From NCBI GenBank assembly GCA_047967505.1, contig CM106541.1: DNA of 64,000 nucleotides; one strand, given 5' to 3'. A program made the position numbers and the translations under genes. Source of the stretch: Dipteris shenzhenensis (taxonomy: Eukaryota > Polypodiophyta > Polypodiopsida > Gleicheniales). Below, one piece after another: positions 23,718 to 34,278 of the stretch. Position 1 is the first letter of the stretch. Each line of letters opens with the position of its first letter. The notes beneath the pieces were generated by a model. That model saw nothing but the letters and a program-made list of their open reading frames with translations. It was not told the DNA's origin and made no database searches.

Positions 23718-23719
23718 GT

Positions 23720-25050
23720 TCAAGATGATTTTAGCCAAAAGGCATATTTGCTGGCTTGTTGCGTTCGAACTTTCGAAAGAGACATACTCATACTTGAAGT
23801 GGGTGTTTAGTAGATCTCTGATTCCAAGTGTAATGCATGCCCAAACCAAAGGAGAGTTGCTTCAAGTTGATGGATTTGGATCCTTTCAGTTGAATGGCAC
23901 ATGCTAGGAGATCTTACAACGTTGAATCACATGTTTGGAGTGGAATTGAGTGCCAATCAAACATACCCATTCCTTTTTACATGCACTCACAACAACTTCA
24001 AGTGACCAAGGATATGAGTAATGGACAACATAGAGGGAAGGGAAAGGGAAGCAAATAAGGAAAGGAAACAAAAGTGGTAATAATAAAGATGTGATGAGTA
24101 ATACGATAGATGACGATGCATAGAAATGGATGTAATGGAACAATGGAGTGATGAGCTGTGATCAAGATGCTGTGATAAAAATTGGGATTCAATTTTTAGC
24201 ATACCATTACAAAGAATGCATTTTTGTGTGTTGTATGCTGAGATGCGGCTCATTGACAAATTACTTTACATGCACATGGTATATGTGTGGAACATGAAAC
24301 CAGAAGAGAGAGTGGCATGGTGTATTCTTGGGGGGTACACTAGTAAGAAACCCTATGTATCACATGCATTCGAGGGGTTTTTTTAAAACCTTTCAACTAA
24401 TACTTTCCCCAAATAAAACAAATCCTCTTTACTTATGAACTAATAGGCCTTTTTCTAAAGTTGAAATAAAAACCCCCTCCTATTAAAATTTTCCCAAAAG
24501 TTGAATTAAAATACCACTCCTTTTGAATGCATGTGGTAGACTAATTGTTTTGAGGTCAACACACCGAGCACGTATTGCAAAGCTCAAAGCTCTTCTTTTG
24601 AGCATGGGATTATAGGGAGGAAATGTGAAGCTATGTAGGACACACACCTCGTAGAAAAATCAGGAAATATTTTGAGTAAAGTGTCCATGGGGGCTCAAAA
24701 GCATGAAGATTTTTATCCAATCATGGCAAGAATCAATTAAACATGAAATGGAATTAGTGGAAGACTTGTGTCAGTGCACCACTAATTTGGAAGCTGACCC
24801 TAATTTGAGACATTTGAGAGAATGTGTTTGGAAAGCACTGGATAACCTCGTAAAGATATTGAGAAAGCTTTCCATTGATAATGCGATGTGCAACTATATG
24901 AAGTTGCAGTGAAAGAGTTCGCTGAAGCCATGGTAGATGGTTGGGGTGAATCATACATTACTCATTACATGTTATGTTTGGTCTCCAAATTTTAATTTTA
25001 ATTGCAATATTAAATTAATTTCTTTGGTATTTACCTCATAAACCTTTACT
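23720..25050. other. AT-rich spacer, no supportable gene
   Basis: Only short open frames occur. An ATG frame of about 69 codons at 24703-24912 has no recognisable domain. Confidence 0.5.
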
Positions 25051-25059
25051 ATGAATGCA

Positions 25060-25260
25060 GCACATAATTTACGCTCACAGTCGTGGTACCTTCAACAATA
25101 TGGTTCATTGAACTTTTGGAGTGCTCAAGGGATGGAGAAGTTGCATTACAGAGCTTGAGGTGCATACTTCAAAAGTACGCGACATGGAGGTGGGGCTAAT
25201 GGAAGCAGCACTCCTCATGAAACATTTGAGTGGTGTTGAGTCCTCAAATGTGATAGAGAA
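25060..25260 (+). pseudogene. Possible PIF/Harbinger transposase remnant
   Basis: One + frame reads A-H-S-R-G-T-F-N-N-M-V-H, a stop, then T-F-G-V-L-K-G-W. This resembles the end of DDE_4 Harbinger transposases, where an H-S-x-x-R-N-x-I-E-R-T-F-G-V-L-K block is conserved. The match is short and broken by a stop, and no catalytic residues are identified. Treat it as a lead only. Confidence 0.25.
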
Positions 25261-26700
25261 AGCATTGTAGATAGATTTAGCCCAGGGAGATGATCAAACT
25301 AAAACAAGTAAAAGAAGGCATTCATGGAAAACTTCAGAAGTGTCCCAAAAGCACAAAGGGTGGTTAGCAACCAGAAGTCGGTTAGAAAAGCACTAGGTTG
25401 CTAAAAAGAATGTACATTGATGTCATTAGTTTGGACCATATTGGAAATATCAATCTTCTTGGTGGTTATTTTCTTTTTACAGCTTTGGGAGTATTTATAA
25501 TAAGGCGCCACATTTAACGAAAGTTTTTAACATCACCTATAAAAGTGACTTTCAAAGGTGAAAGCCCCTTCATTATCACAGCCTACTTTGTCCTTCACAA
25601 AAACTCACACCTCTCACTTGGAACCCTAAACTCCCATCTCTCTCTTGCAACCCTAAACTCCAATCCCTTATTTGAATCTACTCCACTCTCTTCTACATGG
25701 CAAGAACAAAGAAAACCAACTTCATAGTGGACAAGAAGACAGGGAGAAAGGTCCCACAACTAGCATATGAGAGAGTTCTTGAGGAGCATCAAAACAGCTA
25801 GAGAGGAAAGATGGGAAGACATCAACAACAAAGATGTGGATTTTGAGGCAGATGAGGAACATTAAGAAGAACAAAGAGTTGAAGATACACAACAAGAGCA
25901 AGAAGAGCATGAAGAGAGAGAAGAACAAGAAGATGAACACAAACAACAAAGATCGGAGACCTCAAGTGATGATGACAAATCCCAAGAAGGAGAAAAGACA
26001 AGAGGATGTCCCAAGGCCACTACTACGTAGACACGAAGGTGAATTGTCTAGCAAAAGGCAATGTCTGGACAAAGAGAAATTGAGGAGACACATGGAGAAA
26101 AAAATACAAGAGAGTATTCTTGTAGCTTAGCATAAGCAAGCAACATTTATAGCCACTTGCATGGCACAACAGGGTTCGAGATGTTCCAACAGGAAGAAGA
26201 ACTACTGGCAAAAAGTCTTTACTGCTGCTAAGATAAAAAACTAAACCTGGAAAGGGTGGCAAAGATGGAGCTGGAGGAGGAGGAGGAGGAGGAGGTGGAG
26301 GTGGCAAAGGGGGAGGTGGAAGTGGTGGAGGTGGAGCCAAAGTTGGAGGAAGGAGATATTGCAAAAAGTCAGGCATGAACAACATTCGGGACATACACAA
26401 ATACCAAAAGAGTTGTAGAACTCATGATCCCGAGCTCTGTTCACTCACCTAGTCAAAGAAATTATAGAGCAGTATAAGGACGGCCTATGAATCTAGTTCC
26501 TTGCCTTGTTTGCTTTGCAAGAGGGAGCCAAATCTCTTTTTGATTTTTAAGGTGTTGCTTACACAAAAATAGGTTTGGTAGTTTTTGCAACATTGAGAGA
26601 ATTGATTAGCTGGACTCTCATCTTGCTCCATCATTTCAACAACAAAGGTTAGAGTAATGGAGCAAATAACTCAAGGGAACTATAGACTTTTCAAGACTTG
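25261..26700 (+). other. Decayed low-complexity coding-like region
   Basis: An ATG at 25697-25699 opens a short basic frame (starts M-A-R-T-K-K-T-N-F) that stops after 34 codons. A shifted frame then reads acidic, Glu/Gln-rich sequence to about 26010, and another reads basic Lys/Arg-rich sequence to 26130. 26265-26345 is GGA/GGT-rich. It may be an old gag-like or regulatory ORF, but no domain is recognisable. Confidence 0.3.
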
Positions 26701-26894
26701 TGCTGCTCAAAGACACACTGGCACAAGAAACAACTGACCCTTCAGGCTACGCTGGTAGTCTTACAGCATCTCTGTGCGGCAATTTCTGTCAGTATCCAAA
26801 TGTGATGCCCAAGATCTGCAAAAGGATGCGCACTGCTTGGGCGACTCTGTTGACCCTTGGATTGATTAAAATGGTTCATAGATGAAGGGAGGGA

Positions 26895-26918
26895 TTTTTT
26901 TTTGGGGGGGGGGGGGGG
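26895..26918 (+). repeat. T9G15 homopolymer junction
   Basis: A run of nine T is followed directly by fifteen G. A shorter T/G junction of the same kind occurs at 20882-20899. This is a likely site of assembly error or replication slippage. Confidence 0.9.
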
Positions 26919-26954
26919 ACCAGGGCATTGCCTGCATTTACTTGAATCCAAATT

Positions 26955-27990
26955 GGTTTCATGAATAATCCTATGCTGGAAACAGGGATGGGACCAACTG
27001 CAGTAGATAGGCTTAATGGAGATGGCTTACTTTGGAAATCCATCTGCTGGAGCAGAGCAATCATGGATGCAGGGAACACCTGCAGACTCTGATTTTGAAG
27101 AGCTAGAAAGCTTTTCAGTTTGGGATTTGTCAAGGGCACAGTATCTGCGACCCAATAGCATTACGTTGGCTCAATATCAAGCATTATTTGGCTCACAGGA
27201 GCAAGAAAGATCCCTCATTGGTGCAGTCGGGAAAGCCATTGGAGAGATCCGTGATGGGAGGAGGTAGCCCTTCCATATCTCCAGCCACCTAGGAGGATGA
27301 ACTGTTTCGGAGGGTCCACTCAGCCTGGCAGAGATGGACACCAATCTCCCTGAATTAGTGTGGGCACTCTTGGCTTGACCAGATGCATCTCTCAGTTGAG
27401 CCCTCTCCATCAGGCCTACCTACTGCAGGTGGGTGGTCGTTCCCTTTTTCCAGCATAGGATTATTTATGAAACCATCCCCTCCCCCCCACAGCAGGTATT
27501 TCTGGCCATTCAATGCTGGAGTCTACTTTTCACAGGTGGGCAACCGTCCAAAGCAAGAAAAAAAGTGTACGGGGAAGGTGACACTTGCAGACTGTGAATT
27601 TGAAGAGCTAGAAAGCTCTCCAGTTTGGAGTTGTCAAGGGCACAGTATCTGGGACCCAGTGGACTGGTTGAGCTGGCTTGGTATCAGGGCAAAGTTTAGC
27701 TTATAGGAGCAAGACAGCTCCCTCCTGGGACTGGTGCAGTTGGGACAGCAAGTGGGCCAGGAGGAGGGAAGTGCCTTCCATAGATCCAGTCACATGGGAG
27801 GACATGAGGGTCAACTGAGCCTGGCAGAGATGGGCACAGATTTGCTTGAATAAGTGTGAACACTCCTCCCCCACACTTGATTCTTTGCTTTAAGGGGTCA
27901 ATCACCTGTGGAACGTATTGGAGGGCCAGAAATACCCACTCTGACTTTATTGGATGTACACCTTTTTTTGGCATACCCTGAGATCAAATC
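26955..27990. repeat. 505-bp-spaced direct repeat with inverted arms
   Basis: The segment from 27085 to about 27275 (GACTCTGATTTTGAAGAGC) recurs from 27590. In addition 26955-27010 is inverted relative to 27419-27473 around TCCAGCATAGGATTATT. No open frame or known family is apparent. Confidence 0.7.
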
Positions 27991-28805
27991 TCTACCAAAA
28001 ATGTTAAAACAGCAGGAATGGGTTGCAACAGAGGAAATAGTCTCTTGGAACATGCCCCTGTTTTAAGACAGGCTCTGTCGTCTTAGGGAACTGTCATTCG
28101 GCACGGAATCCGGGGTCTGTTGATCCTGGCAATTTGGAAAATGCACACTTGTAAAGAAAGGAGGTCTGCGGAAAATCTGTGAACACAGGTTGGGAGTGCA
28201 ACCAGGAGGTGGAGGAACTGGGAAGGGCCTACTAAAGACCACTTGCTGATGTCCAAATGGACCTAATCTCTGGCATACATCAGCATAGTAATGGTACAGG
28301 AGGCTCAATTAGCCAGTTTTGTCTGTTGAAAGATTCAGTCAGTGCTAGCTCATTTGAGCGGTTTTGTAATTCCACAGAGCATTTGTCTCCTTTTAAAAAA
28401 AAGTAAAACAACGCCATCACACTTTGAGGTAAGCCACTTAACAAGAAACAAATTAGTATTTAAAACCAATAGTGAGTTGGAAACCGTATTTGGAATATAC
28501 ATAACCTGCAAGAGAGACGAATAATTGAACGCCATGAATAAGTCAGTCCACTCTGATCCTCAACGACCATCAACCACACACAGAAGTCGTGGAAACCACT
28601 ATACAGCTTAAGCTGTACAAAAGCACCTCCCAGTTTCTGCAAGCAAATTTTACATAAATATCTGTCGTGCAATCAATTCATAGTTAAAATTTAGGAGTTT
28701 AATATATCGTCTATCAGAAAACTTCCCCAAAAAAACGACTTGGAACCGTCCTGAAGACGGGGGAGATTTCCATAGTAAAGAACGAGCTGAAAAGTCATCT
28801 AAGGC
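27991..28805. other. Spacer downstream of methyltransferase gene
   Basis: No gene is visible. Because the methyltransferase is on minus, its 3' untranslated region and poly(A) site should lie in the right part of this stretch; I cannot place them. Confidence 0.4.
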
Positions 28806-29477
28806 TCATCTCTTTTTCAGGATAAAAACATCGGCTTCCTCGAATGCATAATCAGGATGCAAATCACTGTGCGGAACCATTCTTACATGAAACAGGTCAG
28901 GACAAAGTCTCCAGAACAGCTCGTGAGCTTCAGGGGACCGCATCTGATAACCCAAGAGAATGACGGTGGAGTGGTCAGCGAGGGCACTCAGAGTGGAGAG
29001 CAGGGGCTCCACGATATTCTCCAAGTAAACCACATCAGTGGCAATGATGAAATCGAAGGGGGGTTTAAGGGCAGAGATCTGGGAAGGGTTCCCCCAGTAG
29101 AGCTGAGCGATTTTGACCTTACCGGCTGGGCAAGGGGGCTTGCCTGCGGATTGAAGGGAGGTGGAAGCGACATTCTTCTTGACATTACGCTTGAGGGCAG
29201 GCAAGACGGGGGCGATGTCGGTGAGGATGGTGTGGAGGCCGAGGAGGGCGAGGCCTAATCCGGCAACGCCACAGCCAGCTCCAAGCTCGACACCATGCTT
29301 GCCGACGAGGTCGAATTCGGAATCGCCGAGGGAGATACGATGCTCAATCCATTTGACGAGGACGAGGGAGCAAGGCCAGACGGAAGTTCCGACATGCATG
29401 GAGCCATTGTCCTGCTCGAAGCGTAAGAGCTCGCCATGGACAGCGAGCTCCACTACAGGGGAGCTCGAGAACTTCAT
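28806..29477 (-). CDS. METTL21-like protein-lysine methyltransferase
   Basis: The frame is intact and single-exon, 223 residues, from ATG (29475-29477) to TGA (28806-28808). It belongs to the Methyltransf_16 family, seven-strand SAM-dependent enzymes that mostly methylate lysines of chaperones and translation factors. Visible features: a G-T-S-V-W-P segment at 30-35 typical of the family; motif I E-L-G-A-G-C-G-V-A-G at 64-73 for SAM binding; an acidic residue after strand 2 (Asp87); and the D-V-V-Y post-motif at 148-151 (family D/E-x-x-Y). The length matches plant relatives of about 220-240 residues. No signal peptide or membrane helix is seen, so it is probably cytosolic or nuclear. Base composition is GC-richer than the surrounding repeats. 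The substrate cannot be told from sequence. Confidence 0.9.
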   Translation of the reverse strand: MKFSSSPVVELAVHGELLRFEQDNGSMHVGTSVWPCSLVLVKWIEHRISLGDSEFDLVGKHGVELGAGCGVAGLGLALLGLHTILTDIAPVLPALKRNVKKNVASTSLQSAGKPPCPAGKVKIAQLYWGNPSQISALKPPFDFIIATDVVYLENIVEPLLSTLSALADHSTVILLGYQMRSPEAHELFWRLCPDLFHVRMVPHSDLHPDYAFEEADVFILKKR

Positions 29478-29593
29478 CAACGATCAGAGGCACATGCTGG
29501 TCACCTCGAAAGTCATCTCATCATATTCTATGTTGGTCTATGTTGGCACTTTCAATTTCAATACAATGTTCTTTTTTTTAGGACGGGCAGAGC

Positions 29594-29745
29594 TATAACA
29601 AATTCGAATTGCAAGACACCCTCGGTCACATCGCATAGCCATAGCATGGGTTTTGATTGAGTAACGATTTGCTTTGCCCTTTGAATTCGAATTGCAAGAC
29701 ACGCTCGTCGCGTCGCGTAGCCATGGCATGGGTTTTGATTGAGTT
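29594..29745. repeat. Short tandem duplication upstream of the methyltransferase
   Basis: A block of about 60 bp beginning AATTCGAATTGCAAGACAC and ending CATGGGTTTTGATTGAG occurs at 29601 and again at 29684, 83 bp apart. It sits 120-270 bp upstream of the methyltransferase ATG, so it may lie in that promoter or 5' leader. The second copy holds the ATG of the rightward frame at 29723. Confidence 0.85.
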
Positions 29746-30106
29746 CCAAGGTGAGCCCTCTTTAGTCTTCTTGCAGTTATGTGGCACCAACGCGCAACTG
29801 CTCGTGGCTTTAGAGTTCCCAACACTCATCCCATCACTCCTCTCCAGCACCACAGATTTCAAGCGTCAACATGGAAACAGTAGTTGTGTTACAGAGAGAG
29901 GTCATATCCTCAGCTTTGGCGTGAAAGGAGTCATGGTGCGGGAGAGGAAGATTGATCAGACATTTCTAGCTTTGCAGGAGAAAATTCCAAGCTCAACGAA
30001 AGCATCTGACAATATGACTGAATTGTTTGTGTCGCAGGCCCAATTGCATGTTGCAACAAAGCTAGCCTCTATCTTTCTTCTATCCTTCTCTAGAAAACTA
30101 AGGTAG
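29723..30106 (+). CDS. Unknown 127-residue open frame, divergent from methyltransferase
   Basis: An ATG (29723-29725) opens a frame to a stop at 30104-30106. The composition is plausible for coding (a central K-G-V-M-V-R-E-R-K-I-D-Q-T segment, a hydrophobic C-terminal end), but I recognise no domain. It starts 246 bp from the methyltransferase ATG on the opposite strand. Several GT/AG-like sites nearby (for example AAG-GTGAGC at 29750) leave room for splicing. It may be an exon of an unrecognised gene or chance. Confidence 0.25.
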   Translation: MAWVLIEFQGEPSLVFLQLCGTNAQLLVALEFPTLIPSLLSSTTDFKRQHGNSSCVTERGHILSFGVKGVMVRERKIDQTFLALQEKIPSSTKASDNMTELFVSQAQLHVATKLASIFLLSFSRKLR

Positions 30107-32072
30107 GAGCGTTGTTAAATGGATTGGATATGAGCCTTATGCACGCCTTGCTGGACATATTCAATATTGCGGATGCTGGCAGATTTAGTGCTAGAGTCTC
30201 TTTTTCATTCATTTGGGAGTACTGTGTTGATCTTGGTGTGATATTTATTCAATTTGGGTCTGCTCTCTATCTACGAGCTTTACTATCTTTCTCTGATATG
30301 GCACTCGATTGGTTCAAACAAGTAAACTCCAAAAGTGCAATTGACGAATGTATTTGCTGTGTCAAATTCCATCGGAAATCCAACCATCTAGTTGTAGTCC
30401 AAAGTTCAGATGGATCGAGGCAATAGTTTTATAGACAACTACCACGTTTTTGTAGCACAACAAAGACGAAATCCGGTGCAAACGTTACCTACATCATGTC
30501 ATCGAAACCCAACTCCAAAGAGAAACCAGGGATTCTTATTCGAGCTTTAGACCTGATTAGTGGCCGTGATCATATGTGCCTTGTTCATAGCTGAGTTTGT
30601 TAGTACTACCCTATTAGGGCCAGAGTAGATCTCTAGCAACAATGCCCTTGGAAACAGGCACAGCAGGCTCTGTAACTAAGCCAACTAGTTGGACAGTCTG
30701 CAGTGCTTGCGTGTTTTCACACCCTTGTTTTTAATAAAGTTCAGCCAAACATGCAATCGATGCCTCACGGATGCAAATAAACTAAGTTTTGGCAAACTTT
30801 AGGGGAAGCTCAGGCAACAAAAGCGCAGGCCATCGAATACCTGCTGATGGATGCAGCTGAACAACAGAGTGGTCGACAAAAGGACGATATCCAATAGAAA
30901 TAAAGAATCCTAATTTCAACCCTAGCATGTGCCTATAACTTCAATATGGTCCGATGAAATTCAGGCTGACATATGCCCCTAATTTTGATCGTAGGCTTTC
31001 CTATCGGACTGCTGACCGAAACTATCTCTTCTTTGGCTTCCAGGATGTATTTCTCTCCTCATGCATGACATAATTGGGAAAATGAGAGAGTGCTAGTTAT
31101 AAACCAATGTCAAGTCAATGAGACTGCTCTAAGAGCCAATGCACACAATGTTCCTAATGCACATCTGATGCCATTAACAATTTGGTTCACATTCCTAATT
31201 GCTCAAGTAGATTGAAGCATTTGATAGATCTTTGACTTGTTTGAAATACACTTTTGAGTACTTGTAGAAGCTATGCATGTGAGAGTTGGGCATTCTTGAT
31301 TGTCCTGCACATCTATATCTAAATTAACTCTTGAGCATTGAAGGGACTACAACCCAATGCCAATGCTGCCAGATGGCATATTTCGTTTCGTTCGAGAAGG
31401 AATGGCACTATGGTGCTAGAATTGTCACCCTCCAAAATTGAGTTGCAAATTTGAGCAGCAATGGCATTTCAACCTTGTCTCGAAATCTGTACCAGCCTTC
31501 AAAAACCACTACTAGCCTCGGATCAGGAGCATCATGTGCCCTTAATGAGGGGGCTATAATACAATATGAGTATTGACATCCCCATCACTCCAACAAAACA
31601 TGAATGTACCTGTACCTCGTGGTTCCTGGCAAGTGGTGAACGATGTAGGAATAATCTTGGATCATAATTTATGTGATAAAGGAGAGTATCAGTATAAGTG
31701 TCTTAGCCTAGTGGGGTCAAGGCTCTTAAAGTCGTGGAAGTGGTTCAATCCTTGAAGGTGGGCATGATGATTCAAATTTTGATGGGCGACATTGCATGTG
31801 TGGTTGCCTTCTTTGCTTTGGCCTTTATGGAGAGCTAAATCACCACATGGTGGCCATGCATTCATTAGCCTTCTAAAATTTCTTTATTTTTTAAAACTTA
31901 AACTTTAACGCTTTTTGAAGGTGACAAGTGTATAGAGAGAGCATTGAGCTCTAAAGAGAGGTCATCCAATCAAAGATAGTATAGATAAGTGCTATAAAGC
32001 AATGCCACATCAAAGAGAGAGGGCTATAAAACAATGTGAGATAGTGCTACAAAACAATGTCACATCAATGAG
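30107..32072. other. AT-rich spacer, no supportable gene
   Basis: A frame without a domain runs at 30112-30426. Phrases such as ATGTCACATCAATGAG and GAGAGAGGGCTAT recur at 31100-32080 and again beyond 55279, showing that this was the landing area of LINE L1. Confidence 0.5.
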
Positions 32073-32689
32073 GGAGGAGCGATAGAGGGAGGGTGTTTGA
32101 GAGGACATGCATGTGTGAGCCATCCAATCGTCCATTAGAAGGAATTGGAGGGGTGGAGATGCAAAGAGAGGTTGTGTCACATGGTGATGCACGGTTCAAT
32201 GGGTAACGCACTAGTTGAGGTGGGTGAGGTGTGTTGTGAGTAGCTCAAGTGCTCGATTACCATGAGAGCTGAAGATAGATTGCATGTAGCGAGGTTAGAG
32301 TGCAGAGGCAGGGGAGAGTCTGTGGAAAGAGATGATGACTCAAGGGGTAGAGAGGAGGAGCTGACATCATACACAGAGACACTTGCAAAAAAAGCTACTG
32401 GAATTCTTATCACTAACTGATTAAGAGGCATGGATATCATTTGTGCACATGTTGCCTAGAGAGAAGCTGAGCCAGCCAAGCAAAATCTCAAGGAGAACAA
32501 GGTTAATCATGCAATAGAGTGCTATTTACATTTCGGTACGATCAAGCTTGAAGTGGAAAAATGTGCAAACGGTGGTGTATATTTGCTCTTTACAAGAAGG
32601 GTCCCTACTCTAGGGAAATACGAGTGTGAGATTCCAATGGAAGGGTATGAGACGAGATTTATGGGAAAAGGATTTTCCCTTTTGTAGTG

Positions 32690-33900
32690 TGTGTCTGAGC
32701 TTAGTGCAGTGATATCTTGGCTCGGTCTAAGGTGTTTCAAGGAGTGGTGGTGTTGTCAATTCTGTGGAGTCCTTCTTTCAAAGCTGTTTGAAGGAGTGGT
32801 AGTGTTGTCAATTCCAGGGTGTTGTCAATTCCGTGGATTCCTTCTTTCATTACTGAGGAATTTATGTTCAGGGAGTGTCCAGTTGAGGTGGATTTCCCAA
32901 CGATGCTTGCTTGGATGGGAAGATCCTTGATATGGTAGCTAACACTCTCAGTAGGTTCCCAGTTGTGTCGACGTCTGCTCGTAAGGTTTTGGGTGCTAAA
33001 AGAGCATGGATTTTATGGGATCACACTAAACCGATCCTTGATTTGGTGGTGGTTCATATGCTTGAGAAGGTGGTGTACATACAAAATCTTTGATTTGGGC
33101 ATTTCTAGATTCTTGCTATATCGGTCAAAAAATTGGTCACTACATCCGCAACTATCCAAGTCGCAAGGAGAATTCATGTTTGGCTAGGAACAATAAGACG
33201 GATGATGTTCAAGACCAAACCAAATTAGCTGGGCATGATATGAGGCAAAGAAATGGTATCATGTGCAAGAATGTTGATCGTCTAAAGGACTGGGGAGGGA
33301 TACTACAGTTTAACGTGGCTAAGATAGAGGAGGTGAGTGGATCGAAGGGCAAGGAGAGCAAGAGGCTAGCTAATGATGACATCATAGGGGCATTGAGAGG
33401 CTGTGCAGATGCTGAAAGCTTGCATGCAGGGTGAGTTCCATCGAGTTTGAAACCTGAGGCAAGGGAATTGAAGTGCATGGGAGGTGACCAAAAAGATGAT
33501 GAAGGGTGGAAGAATGTGGGTCAAAAAGGAAGAGTATTGCCCAAAATTCAAAACAAGAAGTTCAATCCCTCACAAGAAAGATGCTCTGAGTGGTGGTGGA
33601 GAAAGTTGCTGAGGTTGGTGAACTTCACAAGTTGAGATCGGTAAGGTTCGCAAGTTTGGTGATTCTTTGGTTGTTGTTGAAGATGCTGGAGAAGAACTCT
33701 AAATGCAAGCGACAGAAAGAGGGTGCTGGAGGAAAGGTCTGCATCCAAGAACACACAATGGAGAAATGGAACCAAGAGAATCTTTCAGCTAAAGGAATGT
33801 CTAAGGGAATTAAGAATATGTCTAAGAATGCAAATAGCAAGGAGAATAGGTTCAATATCTTGCAAGATGCATACAAGGCATTTGCACAATAAATGGCCAG
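32690..33900 (+). pseudogene. LINE L1 ORF1 (DUF4283 / zinc knuckle), decayed
   Basis: ORF1 proteins bind LINE RNA. The frame from 32911 reads a D-M-V-A-N-T-L-S-R-F segment, S-A-R-K-V-L-G-A-K-R-A and K-V-V-Y-I-Q-N-L. This is the order seen in plant LINE ORF1 just before the knuckle. In the next frame (33090 onward) the knuckle is C-Y-I-G-Q-K-I-G-H-Y-I-R-N-Y, where two Cys are lost. Basic, low-complexity linker follows to about 33890. At least two frameshifts separate the parts. Near 32747-32840 the phrase GGTGTTGTCAATTC occurs three times. Confidence 0.65.
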
Positions 33901-33904
33901 GTGG

Positions 33905-34077
33905 TGGTAGGGGAGAGTTGTTTTTGATTTCTTGGAATGTGAAAGGGTGGGGTGGTGGTGGTAGGGGAGGGATGTTTCTAATTTCTTGGAATGTGAAAGG
34001 GTAGTGTGATAAGACCAAGCAAAAAGGAGGTGTTGTAGCAATCAGAAGATGGAGTCCTGATGTCATTTACCCATATG
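33905..34077 (+). pseudogene. LINE L1 ORF2 endonuclease, N-terminal part
   Basis: The APE-type endonuclease start is recognisable as I-S-W-N-V-K-G (family L-S-W-N-V-R-G). It is present twice, at 33927 and 33981, through a 54-bp in-frame tandem duplication. Copia C cuts the domain at 34078; the rest lies beyond 51787. Confidence 0.7.
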
Positions 34078-34264
34078 TGTGGAGGTTAAAGGCCACTATA
34101 CCTTAACCCCAGTTATGTACGATACTCAAACATATATATATATATATATGGATGACATAGAAGATTAGGGTGTTCTGCACCCACCAAAACTTGTGTGTCT
34201 CTCTCCTTTGGCTCTCCCTCTCTCTCACCTTCTTCTATTCCGCTTCCGTTGTTGAGATCTCTCA
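34078..34264 (+). repeat. 5' LTR of copia C
   Basis: A 187-bp LTR running from TGTGGAGGTTAAAGG to ATCTCTCA, longer than its relatives because of a (TA)n run at about 34132-34149. Confidence 0.9.
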
Positions 34265-34266
34265 AC

Positions 34267-34278
34267 TGGTATCAGAGC
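34267..34278 (+). promoter_or_regulatory. Primer binding site of copia C
   Basis: TGGTATCAGAGC lies two bases inside the LTR, as in the other copies. Confidence 0.92.

Noticed and set aside
26223-26345. Glycine- or proline-rich protein from the GGA/GGT tract
   Set aside because: Open on both strands only because of the repeat; no flanking coding support.
28857-29258. 133-codon plus frame opposite the methyltransferase
   Set aside because: It lies wholly antisense to a well-supported gene with GC-rich third positions, which open the reverse frame.
34078-34082. Target duplication for copia C
   Set aside because: Flanks ATATG and TGATG agree at only 3 of 5 bases. I report it as lost or degraded rather than claim a match.
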